DNA of 64,000 nt from Azospirillum lipoferum. Its GTDB lineage: Bacteria > Pseudomonadota > Alphaproteobacteria > Azospirillales > Azospirillaceae. The stretch's first letter is position 1; the number at the start of each line of letters is the position of its first letter. Shown in pieces: positions 42,307 to 52,104 of this stretch. The position numbers and the translations under genes are program-made. The stretch covers positions 62,001-126,000 of the forward strand of contig NZ_JALJXJ010000008.1 in assembly GCF_024170005.1 (NCBI RefSeq), read 5' to 3'. The notes under the pieces are model-generated. The model worked only from the letters and a program-made list of their open reading frames with translations. It ran no database searches and was not told the origin of the DNA.

Positions 42307-45300
42307 TCACCCCGCCCGCGGCGCCAGCCCCGCTGCCGCCGCGTCCAGCACCGACGGCGGCAGCTCCATGGTGTAGGGACCGTCGGTCCACAGCAGGACA
42401 CAGCGCACCCGCCGCCCCGGATAGACCGCCCGCAACGCCTCGCGGTAGGCCGCCATCTGGCGCCGGTAAACCATTGGTACGTCTTCCAGATCCCGCGGCG
42501 GCGGCCGGTTGGTCTTGTAGTCGACGATCCACACCGTATCGCCGGTCAGCGCCAGCCGGTCGATGCGTCCGGCTAGCGCCCGGCTGCCGTCGCCCAGCGC
42601 CACCACGCCGATCAGCGGCACCTCCGCCCGCGAGCCGGGGCCGAACAGATGCGCGAACTCCGCATGGCTCAGCACCGCCAGCGTCTCCCGCGCGATGGCG
42701 TCCTGCTGTTCCGGCGTCAGCTTGTGCGCCGGCCGGGCCAGGAAGCGGCGGCAGGCGGCGTCCCGCGCCTCTTCGGCCAGATTGGGCAGCGTCTGCAACA
42801 GCCGGTGCACCAGCAGGCCGCGGCGGAAGCGCTGGCCGTCGTCGTTGCCGAGCGGCGAGCGCACCGCCGGCTCCTCGCCGTCCGGCCGCGACGGGGTGAG
42901 CGGGCGCGACGGCTCCGGCTCGCCCGGCGCCGGTTCGCCGATCCAGGGCGGCGGCGGTTCGGCCGCCACGCTGTCCTCGATCTCGACATGGCGCGGCACC
43001 ACGGCGGTCTGGGCGCCGACCAGCCGCCAGCCCTCTCCCGCCCAGCCGTCGGGGCAGAGGCCGGTGAAGTCGAAGGGGTGCGGCACGCCGTTGTCGCGCA
43101 TCGCCTCCTCGACCAGCCGGTACCAGCAATCGTCGGACGGCTCGCGCTTGCCCTGATGGCCGCAGATGTAGAGGCGGTCCTCCGCCCGCGTCAGCGCGAC
43201 ATAGAGCAGCCGGCGGTATTCCTGGTCGCGCCGCCGGTTGGCCCGCGCCCGTGCCTCGGCGCACAGCCCGTCCTCCTGGCTGCGCCGGGCGGCGAACAGC
43301 GGCACCGGGCAATCGTCGTCCGGCCATAGGATCGGCGGGCTCTGGGTCGGGCTGCCCAGCGTGTCGGGCAGGAAGACGATCGGTGCCTGCAACCCCTTGG
43401 ATCCGTGGACGGTCATGATCCGCACGGTGCCGCCGCCCTGTTCCAGCTCGCGCTTGATCTCGGCGTCGCTGGCCGCCAGCCAGGCCAGGAAATTCTGCAA
43501 CGACGGTGGTTCGGTCTTCTCGAAGGCGAGGCAGACGGCCAGGAACTCCTCCAGCGGGTCCTGGGCATCGGGGCCGAGCCGCTTCAGGATCGCGCGGCGC
43601 CCCGACCGCTCATCGGCCGGGCAGGGCCGGTTCAAGAGTCCGGCGAACAGCTCATAGGGGGCGGAGAAGTCGGTGCGCGCCAGCAGGTCGCCCAGATAGC
43701 GACGGGCCGGGCGGAACTCCGGCTCGATCTCCGCCAGCGCGACCAGCGAGCGCCACAGCGTGCCGCGCCGGCCATGGGCGATGCGGAACAGCGCCTCTTC
43801 GCTCAAGCCCACCAGCGGCCCCTTCAACACTGTGGCGAGCGTCAGGTCGTCGTCGGGCAGCAGCAGGAAATCGGACAGCGCCACCAGATCCATGACGGCG
43901 AGCTGTTCGGTCAGCACCATGCGGTCGACGCCGGCCACCGGCACGCCGCGGTCCTTCAGCGCCCGCACCAGTTCGGTGACGAAGGCGGTGCGGCGGCGGA
44001 CCAGCACCATGACGTCGCCGGGCTGCACCGGCCGGCCCTTGGCCTCCAGCTTCTCGCCGCTGTCGATCCAGCGATGCACCGTCGCCGCGATGACCGAGGC
44101 GAGGCGGGCGGACGGCGAATCGGCGGACTCGCGCGCCACCGGCGGCGCCCAGGCCGGCATCTCGATGGCCTCGGCCGGTTTCACCGGCGGCCAAAGCTCG
44201 ACCAACCCGGCCTGTCCGCGGCGGAAGGCGCGGTGGCGGATGGTGGGGCTGGCGTCGGACGCCACGCCGTCGCGGGCGCGGTCGAGCGCGAAGACGGCAT
44301 CCACCGTCTCCAGCACGGCGGAGGTCGAGCGGAAGGAGATGTCGAGGTCGACCCCCGCCCACAGCCGCTCGGCCGACTCCGCCTTCTCCTGGAAATGGCG
44401 GCGCATGCGGGCGAATTCCGCTGGATCGGCGCGCTGGAAGCTGAAGATCGACTGTTTCTCGTCGCCCACCGCGAAGACGGTGCGGATCTTGCCGTCCGGC
44501 GCAGCGGCCTCCAGTTCGGCGAAGAACTCGCCGGCCAGCGCCGCGACGATGGCCCACTGGTCGGGATTGGTGTCCTGCGCCTCGTCGATCAGTATGTGGT
44601 CGAGACCGCCGTCCAGCTTGTACAGCACCCAGGGCACCCGTGGCGCCTTGCCGTCGCCGCCGCTCAGCAGCCGGTTGGCCGCCAGGATCAAATCGTCGTA
44701 ATCCAGCAGGGCGCGGGCCGCCTTGCGGTCGCGGTAGGCGTCCAGCATCGCCTGCGCCAGCGTCAGCAGGGCGGTGGTCGAGGCGGCGACCCCGGCGGCC
44801 TTCACCCGCTCCGAGATCTCCACCAGCCGCTCGGCCTCCTTCTGCAGGGACAAGAGCGCCTGCGGGTAGGCGGTGGCCGGCTTCTTGGTCATCAGCGTCT
44901 TGCGCGGACTGCCCTCGGCGGTCAGGAACAGCCGCCTGTAGGCTTCGAAGGCGCGTACCCGGCGGTCGGCGGCGTCCAGCCAGTGCTGGATGGCGATGCC
45001 GCGTTCCTGGTCGCTGGCACTGCCGCCCGACAGCGCCCGGCAGGCCTCGCGCAGGGCCGGCGGCTCGCACTGGTCGTCGTGGCAGGCGTGGGTGAGGATC
45101 GACTCCTCGGTCACGCCCGGCGGCACCTTCAGCGTGTCGTGGATGGCGTCGATCAGCCCGTCCAGCCCATGGAAGTCCTTGAGCAGCCTTTCCACCTGCC
45201 CGCGCTGGCCGGCCAGCTCCGCCAGCAGCCCGGCGAAATCCTCGGCATTCAGCTCGCCGGTCAGCCGGCCCATGGCGCGGCCGAGCGGGCTGTCCGGCTC

Positions 45301-45831
45301 GGTCCGGCCGGCATGCAGCACGGCGTCGCGCGCCTCGGTCAGCAGCCCGTCGGCGGTGCGGTCATCCATCACGTCGAAATGCGGCGCCAGTTCGGCTTCC
45401 AGCGGGAAGCGGCGCAGCAGCGACTGGCAGAAGGCGTGGATGGTCTGGATCTTCATGCCGCCGGGGCAGTCCACCACCTGGGCGAACAGGCGGCGCGCGT
45501 TCAGCCGCGCCTCCATGGTCGGCCGCTCGCCGCACAGGTCGGCCAGCCGGTCCTCCAGCGCCTCGTCGGGCAGGGTGGCCCACAGGCCGAGCGTCCGGTT
45601 GATGCGGATCGCCATTTCCGCCGCGGCGGCCTTGGTGAAGGTCAGGCACAGGATGCGCGCCGGCGGCGTGCCGGACAGCATCAGCCGCAGCACCCGGTCG
45701 GTCAGCACCTTGGTCTTCCCCGACCCGGCCGAGGCGCCGACCCACACCGACGCCGTCGGATCGGATGCCCGCCGCTGCGCCACGTTGGGATCGAGCGGCA
45801 AGGTTCGGGAGGGCTGGTCGGTCATGGTCAT
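42307..45831 (-). CDS. addA: Double-strand break repair helicase-nuclease AddA
   Basis: 1174 residues, full length for alphaproteobacterial AddA. The UvrD-type helicase has Walker A VGASAGSGKTKVLTDRVL near residue 35, DEAQDTNPDQW (motif II), GDEKQSIFSFQRADP and TVHGSKGLQAPIVFLPDT. The C-terminal RecB-like nuclease is marked by DTVWIVDYKTNRPPPRD. With AddB it processes double-strand ends for RecA loading. It follows addB on the same strand after 172 bases that hold an inverted-repeat element. ATGs at 45831 and 45825 are both possible starts. Confidence 0.96.
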   Translation of the reverse strand: MTMTDQPSRTLPLDPNVAQRRASDPTASVWVGASAGSGKTKVLTDRVLRLMLSGTPPARILCLTFTKAAAAEMAIRINRTLGLWATLPDEALEDRLADLCGERPTMEARLNARRLFAQVVDCPGGMKIQTIHAFCQSLLRRFPLEAELAPHFDVMDDRTADGLLTEARDAVLHAGRTEPDSPLGRAMGRLTGELNAEDFAGLLAELAGQRGQVERLLKDFHGLDGLIDAIHDTLKVPPGVTEESILTHACHDDQCEPPALREACRALSGGSASDQERGIAIQHWLDAADRRVRAFEAYRRLFLTAEGSPRKTLMTKKPATAYPQALLSLQKEAERLVEISERVKAAGVAASTTALLTLAQAMLDAYRDRKAARALLDYDDLILAANRLLSGGDGKAPRVPWVLYKLDGGLDHILIDEAQDTNPDQWAIVAALAGEFFAELEAAAPDGKIRTVFAVGDEKQSIFSFQRADPAEFARMRRHFQEKAESAERLWAGVDLDISFRSTSAVLETVDAVFALDRARDGVASDASPTIRHRAFRRGQAGLVELWPPVKPAEAIEMPAWAPPVARESADSPSARLASVIAATVHRWIDSGEKLEAKGRPVQPGDVMVLVRRRTAFVTELVRALKDRGVPVAGVDRMVLTEQLAVMDLVALSDFLLLPDDDLTLATVLKGPLVGLSEEALFRIAHGRRGTLWRSLVALAEIEPEFRPARRYLGDLLARTDFSAPYELFAGLLNRPCPADERSGRRAILKRLGPDAQDPLEEFLAVCLAFEKTEPPSLQNFLAWLAASDAEIKRELEQGGGTVRIMTVHGSKGLQAPIVFLPDTLGSPTQSPPILWPDDDCPVPLFAARRSQEDGLCAEARARANRRRDQEYRRLLYVALTRAEDRLYICGHQGKREPSDDCWYRLVEEAMRDNGVPHPFDFTGLCPDGWAGEGWRLVGAQTAVVPRHVEIEDSVAAEPPPPWIGEPAPGEPEPSRPLTPSRPDGEEPAVRSPLGNDDGQRFRRGLLVHRLLQTLPNLAEEARDAACRRFLARPAHKLTPEQQDAIARETLAVLSHAEFAHLFGPGSRAEVPLIGVVALGDGSRALAGRIDRLALTGDTVWIVDYKTNRPPPRDLEDVPMVYRRQMAAYREALRAVYPGRRVRCVLLWTDGPYTMELPPSVLDAAAAGLAPRAG

Positions 45832-45866
45832 GGGCGATGCTTCCGGTGCCGGAGCAGGCGTTTATC

Positions 45867-45979
45867 CCCTCTCCCCCCCGGGGAGAGGGTTAGGGTGAGG
45901 GGGATGCGTAGCAGGATTTTCGGGGCAGGCACGCAATGCTTCCCCCTCACCCCGACCCTCTCCCCAGGGGGGAGAGGGA
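45867..45979. repeat. Long inverted-repeat element between addB and addA
   Basis: CCCTCTCCCC-CCC-GGGGAGAGGG (45867-45889) makes a local hairpin. Together with the following TTAGGGTGAGGGGGA, this arm is complementary to the block 45940-45979 (TTCCCCCTCACCCCGACCCT, then CTCCCCAGGGGGGAGAGGG). The whole is a paired element with a loop of about 35 bases. It has the look of a dispersed intergenic palindromic repeat and would fold in the addB-addA transcript. Confidence 0.75.
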
Positions 45980-46003
45980 GAATTCCGCCGACACCACTCC
46001 CCA

Positions 46004-48967
46004 TCACTCGCCCTCCCCGCCGCCCGAGGACCATTCCTGGACGCGGGCCAGATGCGCATAGTCCGTATACCGCGGCGCCATCGCCGGCCGAGGACGGGAG
46101 CGGTAGGGGGTCTCCGGATCGTCGAACTGCGCGATCAGCGCCTCCAGACCTGCCCGTGCCTGATCGCCCAGTGCCGCCGGGTCGCCCTTCACCGGCTTCT
46201 CCTCGCCGGCCGGGTCGCCGCCGGACAGGCGCCAGAAGGTCAGCTCCGCCACCGCGCCCTTGTCCACCCCGCTGAACCCGCCGGCGGCGGCAATCGCGGC
46301 CTCCAGCGGCAGCTGCGGGGCGAAGCCAAGCTCGATCTCGCGCGCGCTCGGCGGGGTGCCGGTCTTGTAGTCGATCACCACCAGCCCGTCGGGGCCGCGG
46401 TCGATGCGGTCGGCCTTGGCGGTCAGGGCGAAGGGGCCGCCGGGACCGGACAGCTCCAGCCGGCCGGGCACTTCCGTTCCCAGCGGACGGATGCGGGGGC
46501 GGCGCTCGCGCTCCAGATCGACGAACCAGCCGGCCACCCGCTCGAAACGCGGCCACCAGAAGGCCCAGACGTCGGGATGGCTGCGCAGCAGCGGGCCGAA
46601 CCGCTCGCGCCCCAGCGCGATCAGCCGGTCGAGCGCGTCATGCGGCAGCGGCCCCGGATGCTCGCGGACGAAGGCATCGAGCGTGTCGTGGATGATCTGG
46701 CCGCGGTCGGACGCCCCCGGATCGGCGGCGATGGGGTCGAGCGCCCGCAGCCGCAGGGCATGGCGGGCATAGATGGCGTAGGGATCGCGCATCCAGGTCT
46801 CGATCTCCGTCACCGACAGCTTGCGCGGCCGGGCGGTCAGCGGCGGGCGCGGTTCGGGGGCGGACACCGGCTGCACCCGCTCCGGCTCGTCCAGCCCGCG
46901 CGCCCAGCCGAGCCAGCAGGCCCCGCGCTCTTCGATCACACCATCGAGATCCAGCGCCCGCAGCACGGTTTCCAGCCGCAAGAGCCAGCGCGACGGCACG
47001 GTCGGCGTGCCCTCCACCCGCGCCGCGCGGGTCAGCACCACCTCCGGCGCGCCGCAGGCATGGGCGAAGTCGTGGGCCGACATGCCGACCAGCCGTTCCG
47101 GGCTGGGCAGGCCGAAATCGCGCCGCATCGGCCGCGACATCCACGGATCGGCGGAGGCCGCCGGCGGCCAGGTCCCCTCGTTCAGCCCGCCCAGGATGGT
47201 CAGGTCGAGATGCTGGAGGCGCGCCTCCATCGGACCCAGGATGAACAGGCGCGGGTGCAGGCCGTAGCGGGGGCGCACCGCCCGCGCGCTCATCAGCGCA
47301 TCGAGCAGCGCCGGGTAATCCTTGGCCGGTATCGCCGGGAAGCCCTCGGTCGCATCCAGCAGATCTTCCAGGAAGCGCGACGCCTCCTCGCCGTCGTCCT
47401 GCCGCCACAGCCGCTCCTTCCCCTCCTGTTCGTCGTCGGCGGCGAGTGATTCGCAGAAGGCGACGTGGGCGCGCAGCAGGTCGGCCAGCGGAGTCTCGCT
47501 GTTCAGCGCCTCCAGGAAGGGGGTGGCGCGCTGGCCGATGTCAACCAGCCATGTGCGCAGGAACTCCTGCTGCTCCTCATGGTCGAAATGGTCGGCCTGC
47601 TCCAGCGCCGCCAGCACGCCGTCGAAGCCCTCCGCCGGGCGGGGACCGCGCAGCACGATGCGCTCCAGCGCGCGGGCGGCGGCGCGGAAATCCGCCGAGT
47701 CGCGGCCGCCCGCCGCCATCGGGTGCTTGGCGAGCGCCAGCAGCGCCAGCGGGTGCACCCGGCTCGCCGCCAGCTCCGCCGTCAGCCGCAGATAGGTGCC
47801 GACGGCGGTGTGGGCCAGCGGCTGGCCGCCGGAGTCGTTGACCAGGATGCCCCATCGTGCCAGCGCCATGGCGACCCGGCGCCCCAGGTTGCGGTCGGGG
47901 GTGATGAGGGCGGCGGTCTTCGTCGGCGTTTCCAGCGCATGGCGCATCAGCAGCGCGATGACCTGCGCCTCTTCCTCCGATGTCGCGGCGTCGATGCGGG
48001 TCAGCCCGTCAAGCGCCGAAGCCTCCACCCCGGACAGCTCGCGCCAGCCCTCGGTGGTCGCCGCCGGCCGCATCGCCTCGGCGATCAGGCGGGCGCGGGC
48101 GCCGCGCGGCTCCGGCGCGTCGGTCCAGGGCTGTACCTCGTCGCGGGTAACCCCCAGCAGGCGGATCAGCTGTGACAGTCCATGCTGCGGGTGGGACTCG
48201 TCGTCGGCGATGGCGTCCCAGATCACGTCGTCGGCGCCGGTGTCGAGGCCGGGCAGCACCACCGCCCCCTGCGGCAGCCGGGCGATGACCGATAGCAGGT
48301 CGGACGCGGCGACGATGGAGCCGGTGGAGCCGGCGGCGATCACCATGCCCGGCGGCGGAGCGGCCTGCCACAGGGCGGCCTGCGTCTCCAGCGCCAGATT
48401 GCGGCGCTTGGCCGGGTCGGTCTCGCCGCTCGACTCGAGAATGGCGGGCCACACCTCGGTGATGATGCGCAGGAATTTCAGCGTGACCTGCCAGTGCTCG
48501 GCGTAATCCTCCGGCACCAGCGACTCGAGCTTGTCGAAGGCGGCGCGCTCGGTCCACACCGCGTCGATCAGCCGGCCGAGGTCGGCGCCCAGCCGCACCG
48601 CCTGCGCCGTGGTCGCCGACAGCCCCTCGGCCCCCAGGATCAGCCGGGCCAGCGTCATCTGCCGGTTCAGCGGCGAGATGGCTTCCGGCAGGTCGAGCGG
48701 GACGTCGGGCAACTCCTCTTCGGTCAGGCTGAGGTCGCCGGCATCCAGCTCGCCCAGCGGCGCCATCCGTGGCAGCAGTGTCGGCTGCCCGCCGGACCGC
48801 CGCAGGAAGGCGGCCTGCAACGACCGGCAGGCGCGCCGCGTCGGCAGCAGCACGGTGACGCCGGCCAGCGCCATCGGATCGCCACCGACCCGTTCCATGA
48901 TCCCCGCCGCCAGCATGTCGACGAAGGGCGCACCCGCGGGGATGCTGTAGACTTTGGGGTCGGTCAT
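46004..48967 (-). CDS. addB: Double-strand break repair protein AddB
   Basis: 987 residues. The N-terminus has VTVLLPTRRACRSLQAAFLR, the alphaproteobacterial AddB start, with no true Walker A, as is known for this branch. The C-terminal nuclease domain has LVVIDYKTGTPPSARE with the Asp-Tyr-Lys core, and LSVTEIETWMRDPYAIYAR before it. It pairs with AddA to resect double-strand ends and recognise Chi-like sites. It is 60 bases after murU, and translation probably starts at the ATG at 48967. Confidence 0.95.
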   Translation of the reverse strand: MTDPKVYSIPAGAPFVDMLAAGIMERVGGDPMALAGVTVLLPTRRACRSLQAAFLRRSGGQPTLLPRMAPLGELDAGDLSLTEEELPDVPLDLPEAISPLNRQMTLARLILGAEGLSATTAQAVRLGADLGRLIDAVWTERAAFDKLESLVPEDYAEHWQVTLKFLRIITEVWPAILESSGETDPAKRRNLALETQAALWQAAPPPGMVIAAGSTGSIVAASDLLSVIARLPQGAVVLPGLDTGADDVIWDAIADDESHPQHGLSQLIRLLGVTRDEVQPWTDAPEPRGARARLIAEAMRPAATTEGWRELSGVEASALDGLTRIDAATSEEEAQVIALLMRHALETPTKTAALITPDRNLGRRVAMALARWGILVNDSGGQPLAHTAVGTYLRLTAELAASRVHPLALLALAKHPMAAGGRDSADFRAAARALERIVLRGPRPAEGFDGVLAALEQADHFDHEEQQEFLRTWLVDIGQRATPFLEALNSETPLADLLRAHVAFCESLAADDEQEGKERLWRQDDGEEASRFLEDLLDATEGFPAIPAKDYPALLDALMSARAVRPRYGLHPRLFILGPMEARLQHLDLTILGGLNEGTWPPAASADPWMSRPMRRDFGLPSPERLVGMSAHDFAHACGAPEVVLTRAARVEGTPTVPSRWLLRLETVLRALDLDGVIEERGACWLGWARGLDEPERVQPVSAPEPRPPLTARPRKLSVTEIETWMRDPYAIYARHALRLRALDPIAADPGASDRGQIIHDTLDAFVREHPGPLPHDALDRLIALGRERFGPLLRSHPDVWAFWWPRFERVAGWFVDLERERRPRIRPLGTEVPGRLELSGPGGPFALTAKADRIDRGPDGLVVIDYKTGTPPSAREIELGFAPQLPLEAAIAAAGGFSGVDKGAVAELTFWRLSGGDPAGEEKPVKGDPAALGDQARAGLEALIAQFDDPETPYRSRPRPAMAPRYTDYAHLARVQEWSSGGGEGE

Positions 48968-49027
48968 GAGCCTGCGATCAGATCCAGGGATGAACTGCTT
49001 GCCGGTGAGTATAAGGGAAGGCCGCCC

Positions 49028-49780
49028 TCAATGCGCCACCGCCCGCACGCCGCCGATGGCCAGCAGATCCTCGGCTTCCCGGAGCCCGGCGGGCGTGCCG
49101 ATGTGGAACCACAGCCCGTCATGCGCGAGGCCGAACAGCCGTCCCGCCGCCTGGGCGCGGTCCCAGATCAGGTTGGTGGAGAAGGCGCCGTCGGGGGTGT
49201 CGGCGGCGAACAGCTCCGGCTTGACGATCTGCACCCCGGCATAGACGAAAGGCGCCAACTCGCGCTCGCCGCGGCGGGTCAGCCCGCCCAGCGGGTCCAT
49301 GTGATAGTCGCCGAGCCCGTCATAGCCGACCGACCTGGTGGTCGCCATCAGCAGGAGCAGCGCGTCCATCTCCGCCGGGTTCCAGTGCGCTGCCAGGCGG
49401 CGCAGCGCCGGGATCGGCCCGTCCAGCCAGAAGATGTCGGCGTTCACCGTATAGACCGGCGCCGTGCCGAGATGGGGCAGCGCCTTCTTCACCCCGCCGC
49501 CGGTCTCCAGCAGGGTCTCCTCCGGCGACAAGGTGATGGCGGGGGCGGTGCGGTCCTTCAGATGCTCGCCGATCATGGCGCCGAGATAGTGGCTGTTGAC
49601 CACCGCCCGGCCGACGCCGGCCTCGGCCAGCCGGTCGAGCGCATGGTCCAGCATCGGCTTGCCCAGCACCGGGATCAACGGCTTCGGCCTGTGGTTGGTC
49701 AGCGGCCGCATGCGCAGGCCCTGGCCGGCGGCCAGCACCATGGCTGTCTGGGGCGCGGTTTCTGGAATGGTCGCAGTCAT
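49028..49780 (-). CDS. murU: Nucleotidyltransferase, N-acetylmuramate-1-phosphate uridylyltransferase (MurU)
   Basis: 250 residues. The sugar-nucleotide transferase signature AMVLAAGQGLRMRPLTNHRP is followed by KPLIPVLGKPMLDHALDRL, with VNADIFWLDG as the metal site. It starts one base after the amgK stop. In the characterised pathway AmgK phosphorylates N-acetylmuramate at C1 and MurU makes UDP-MurNAc, bypassing de novo synthesis. The pairing with amgK supports this role over a general sugar-nucleotide transferase. Confidence 0.88.
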   Translation of the reverse strand: MTATIPETAPQTAMVLAAGQGLRMRPLTNHRPKPLIPVLGKPMLDHALDRLAEAGVGRAVVNSHYLGAMIGEHLKDRTAPAITLSPEETLLETGGGVKKALPHLGTAPVYTVNADIFWLDGPIPALRRLAAHWNPAEMDALLLLMATTRSVGYDGLGDYHMDPLGGLTRRGERELAPFVYAGVQIVKPELFAADTPDGAFSTNLIWDRAQAAGRLFGLAHDGLWFHIGTPAGLREAEDLLAIGGVRAVAH

Positions 49781-49781
49781 C

Positions 49782-50825
49782 TCAGATCATCTCCGGAACG
49801 ACGAAGGCGGCACGGGCGGCTGGCGGCAGATGGCGGTCGAACCAGCCGGCGACCGGGGCCAGCGCCGGTTTCGCCAGCTGGGCCTCCAGCAGGCGCCAGA
49901 CCCGCGGCAGATGGACGAGGTAGGACCGCCGCCCCTGGCTCAGCGCCAGACGGACGAAGATGGCGACGATCCGCGCGTGGCGCACGGCGCCCAGCACCGC
50001 CATGGCGCGGCGGAAGGCAGCGGCATCGGTCTCGGGGAAGGCGGCGAGATAGCGCGCGACCATCGCGTCCGCCAGATCGGGCGCCACGTCGCGCCGCGCA
50101 TCCTCCAGCAGGGAGACGAGGTCGTAGGCCCGCGGCCCCCAGCCGGCGCCCTGGAAGTCGATCAGCCCGGCGGCCTTCACGCCGGGCCGCGGCAGCCGCA
50201 GCAGATTGTCGACATGATAGTCGCGCAGCAGGAGCGACGGCGCCCCGGCGCAGACCGGCTCCAGCACCGTCCGCCAGGCAGTATCGAAATCGGAACGATC
50301 CTTTTCGCTCAACGGCTGTCCCAGGACCACCGGCACATAGGCGTCGATGAACAGCCGGGTCTGGGCGATGAACAGGTTCGGGTCGTAGACGGGCAGGGCG
50401 AGGCGTTGCGCCGCCCCCTCCGGCCAGCCGCGGTGGATGGTGATCAGCGCGTCGGTCGCCATCTCGTAGAGCGGCTGCGGATCGGCGCCAGCGGCGAGCA
50501 GGCGAGTGAATGTTTCGTTTCCGAAATCATCCTGTATCGCCAGACCGCGTTTTACATCGGATGCGATCACGCCGGGAACCGACAGCCCGATGGCGCTCAG
50601 TTCGGCGCCGATGGCGATGAAGGGGACGAGGTCTTCGGCCGGGGCCGGCGTGTCGACCAGGATCAGCGTGCCGCCATCCGCCTTGCGCAGCCGCTCGTAC
50701 CGCCGGGCGGAGGCATCGCCGGCCAGCGGTTCCCGCGCCGCGTCGGACAGCCCGTTGGCGGCCAGGAAGGCGGCGATCTCGGCTTCCCGCGCGGAAGAGA
50801 CGGCAGCTATCACGGGGGCCATCAC
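49782..50825 (-). CDS. amgK: Anomeric MurNAc/GlcNAc kinase AmgK (aminoglycoside phosphotransferase family)
   Basis: 347 residues. The kinase loop LLLRDYHVDNLLRLPRPG has the catalytic Asp and Asn, and GLIDFQGAGWGPRAYDLVSL carries the metal-binding Asp. The sequence SDAAREPLAGDASARRYERL at the start is typical of the AmgK/YcbJ group. It overlaps tsaE by four bases and is followed by murU, the cell-wall recycling pair. It phosphorylates the anomeric hydroxyl of recycled amino sugars. Confidence 0.88.
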   Translation of the reverse strand: MMAPVIAAVSSAREAEIAAFLAANGLSDAAREPLAGDASARRYERLRKADGGTLILVDTPAPAEDLVPFIAIGAELSAIGLSVPGVIASDVKRGLAIQDDFGNETFTRLLAAGADPQPLYEMATDALITIHRGWPEGAAQRLALPVYDPNLFIAQTRLFIDAYVPVVLGQPLSEKDRSDFDTAWRTVLEPVCAGAPSLLLRDYHVDNLLRLPRPGVKAAGLIDFQGAGWGPRAYDLVSLLEDARRDVAPDLADAMVARYLAAFPETDAAAFRRAMAVLGAVRHARIVAIFVRLALSQGRRSYLVHLPRVWRLLEAQLAKPALAPVAGWFDRHLPPAARAAFVVPEMI

Positions 50826-51304
50826 AGCGTCCAGTCGGCGGCGGCGACCCGTGCCGCCAGCGCGCCATGGCCGGTCAGCGTCGCGCGGCGGGCATCCGGC
50901 CCGTCATGCCGCATCGTTACCTCCACCCGGTCGGGCGGCAGCAGCGGGCCCAGCCGGTCCGGCCATTCGACCAGCGCCACCGCCTCGGCCCGCGCATCGT
51001 CCCAGCCCAGTTCGTACACCTCGTCCGGCCCCGACAGGCGGTAGAGGTCGAAATGCCAGACCGGGCCGATGGCGGTGTCGTAGGTCTGCACCAGGGTGAA
51101 GGTGGGGGACGGCACCTCGGCGTCCTCATGGGTGACGCTGCGGATCAGCGCGCGTGACAGCGCCGACTTGCCGGCGCCGAGGTCGCCGCGCAGGGCCACG
51201 AGGTCGCCCGGCCGCAGGATGGCGCCCAGCCGCCGGCCCAGCGCCGCAGTGGCGGCCTCGTCCGGCAGTGGGACGGCGACGGTATGGAGGGGAGTGTCCG
51301 ACAT
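50822..51304 (-). CDS. tsaE: tRNA threonylcarbamoyladenosine biosynthesis ATPase TsaE
   Basis: 160 residues. Walker A is LRGDLGAGKSALSRALI, followed by VPSPTFTLVQTYD and WHFDLYRLSGPDEVYELGWD, the TsaE set. It partners TsaB and TsaD in making t6A37 on ANN-reading tRNAs. It is the first gene of the tight tsaE-amgK-murU set, with an ATGA overlap at its end. Confidence 0.95.
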   Translation of the reverse strand: MSDTPLHTVAVPLPDEAATAALGRRLGAILRPGDLVALRGDLGAGKSALSRALIRSVTHEDAEVPSPTFTLVQTYDTAIGPVWHFDLYRLSGPDEVYELGWDDARAEAVALVEWPDRLGPLLPPDRVEVTMRHDGPDARRATLTGHGALAARVAAADWTL

Positions 51305-51361
51305 GGCGCGGATACTGTGCGAAGCCGCTGTCCGCCCGCAAGCTGGAAAGAAGAGGAGGAG

Positions 51362-51790
51362 TTACCGCCCGACCCGCCGCTTGGGCGACAGCCGGTCTGC
51401 CGCCGCCGATCCGGCGCCTTCCGCGCCGCCGGCCACCACCAGCCTTGGCGCCTTGTTGAAGTTCATGGTGATCATCAGCGTCAGCGCGCCGTTGATCAGG
51501 TGCAGCATCTTGTCGGATGCCACTGGCAGGGGGATGCGCCGGCCCATGCAATAGCCGACCAGCGCCGCCGTCACTTCGGTTTCGGGAAGGCCCAGCTCGG
51601 TCACCACGCCGTTGTCGTCGGTGATGGTCAGGCGGGTTTCGATGCCTTCCTGCTCCGGCCCCTCATGGCGGTGATAGACGACCTTGGACACGGTGCCGAC
51701 CGGCAGCGTGTCCTTCACCCGGCGCCGGCGGTCCAGCACGGCCCGCACGACCTCCTGGTCGGTGAAGACCAGACAGCGAAGTTCCTTCAT
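51362..51790 (-). CDS. Conserved-looking small protein of unknown function
   Basis: 142 residues from the ATG at 51790 (MKELRCLVFTDQEVVRAVLD). It is soluble, with an alternating beta-rich pattern (VSKVVYHRH, IETRLTITDDNGVVTELGLP), a Cys in GYCMGRRIP and a basic C-terminus (DRLSPKRRVGR). No family is recognised. It lies 57 bases upstream of tsaE on the same strand and diverges from the ferredoxin reductase gene. Confidence 0.7.
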   Translation of the reverse strand: MKELRCLVFTDQEVVRAVLDRRRRVKDTLPVGTVSKVVYHRHEGPEQEGIETRLTITDDNGVVTELGLPETEVTAALVGYCMGRRIPLPVASDKMLHLINGALTLMITMNFNKAPRLVVAGGAEGAGSAAADRLSPKRRVGR

Positions 51791-52104
51791 CCCAGGCCTC
51801 CACCCAAGCTGGCATGTGGGCCAAACTAGCATGCGGGCAGATCTCTGAACTGGGTAGCCCGGATATCCGCCGCAAGCCTGTACTCTCGGCCCCGCCACCG
51901 CCGAGCGCAATCAACAAATTTAAGCGAATTTAAGCAAAATTGTCTCGTCATTGGAGCCCCGTGCCACGTGCGCTCTTGCGCGACACAGCACCGCCTTGCC
52001 CTTGCTGGGGGTTGACCCGGCCGGGAAATGCGGACAATGGAAGGACCGTTCGCCGGGCTTTCATCCTCCTCCATCCGGCACCCCGTCTCAAGGAAATGGC
52101 TTCC
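51791..52104. promoter_or_regulatory. Divergent upstream region of the ferredoxin reductase gene
   Basis: About 310 bases without a gene. AATTTAAGC occurs twice with a 10-base period (51917-51925 and 51927-51935) in an AT-rich patch, and could bind a regulator or help a minus-strand promoter. A -35-like TTGACC lies at 52012-52017 with GACAAT at 52033-52038, an imperfectly spaced promoter candidate for the + strand. Confidence 0.35.
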
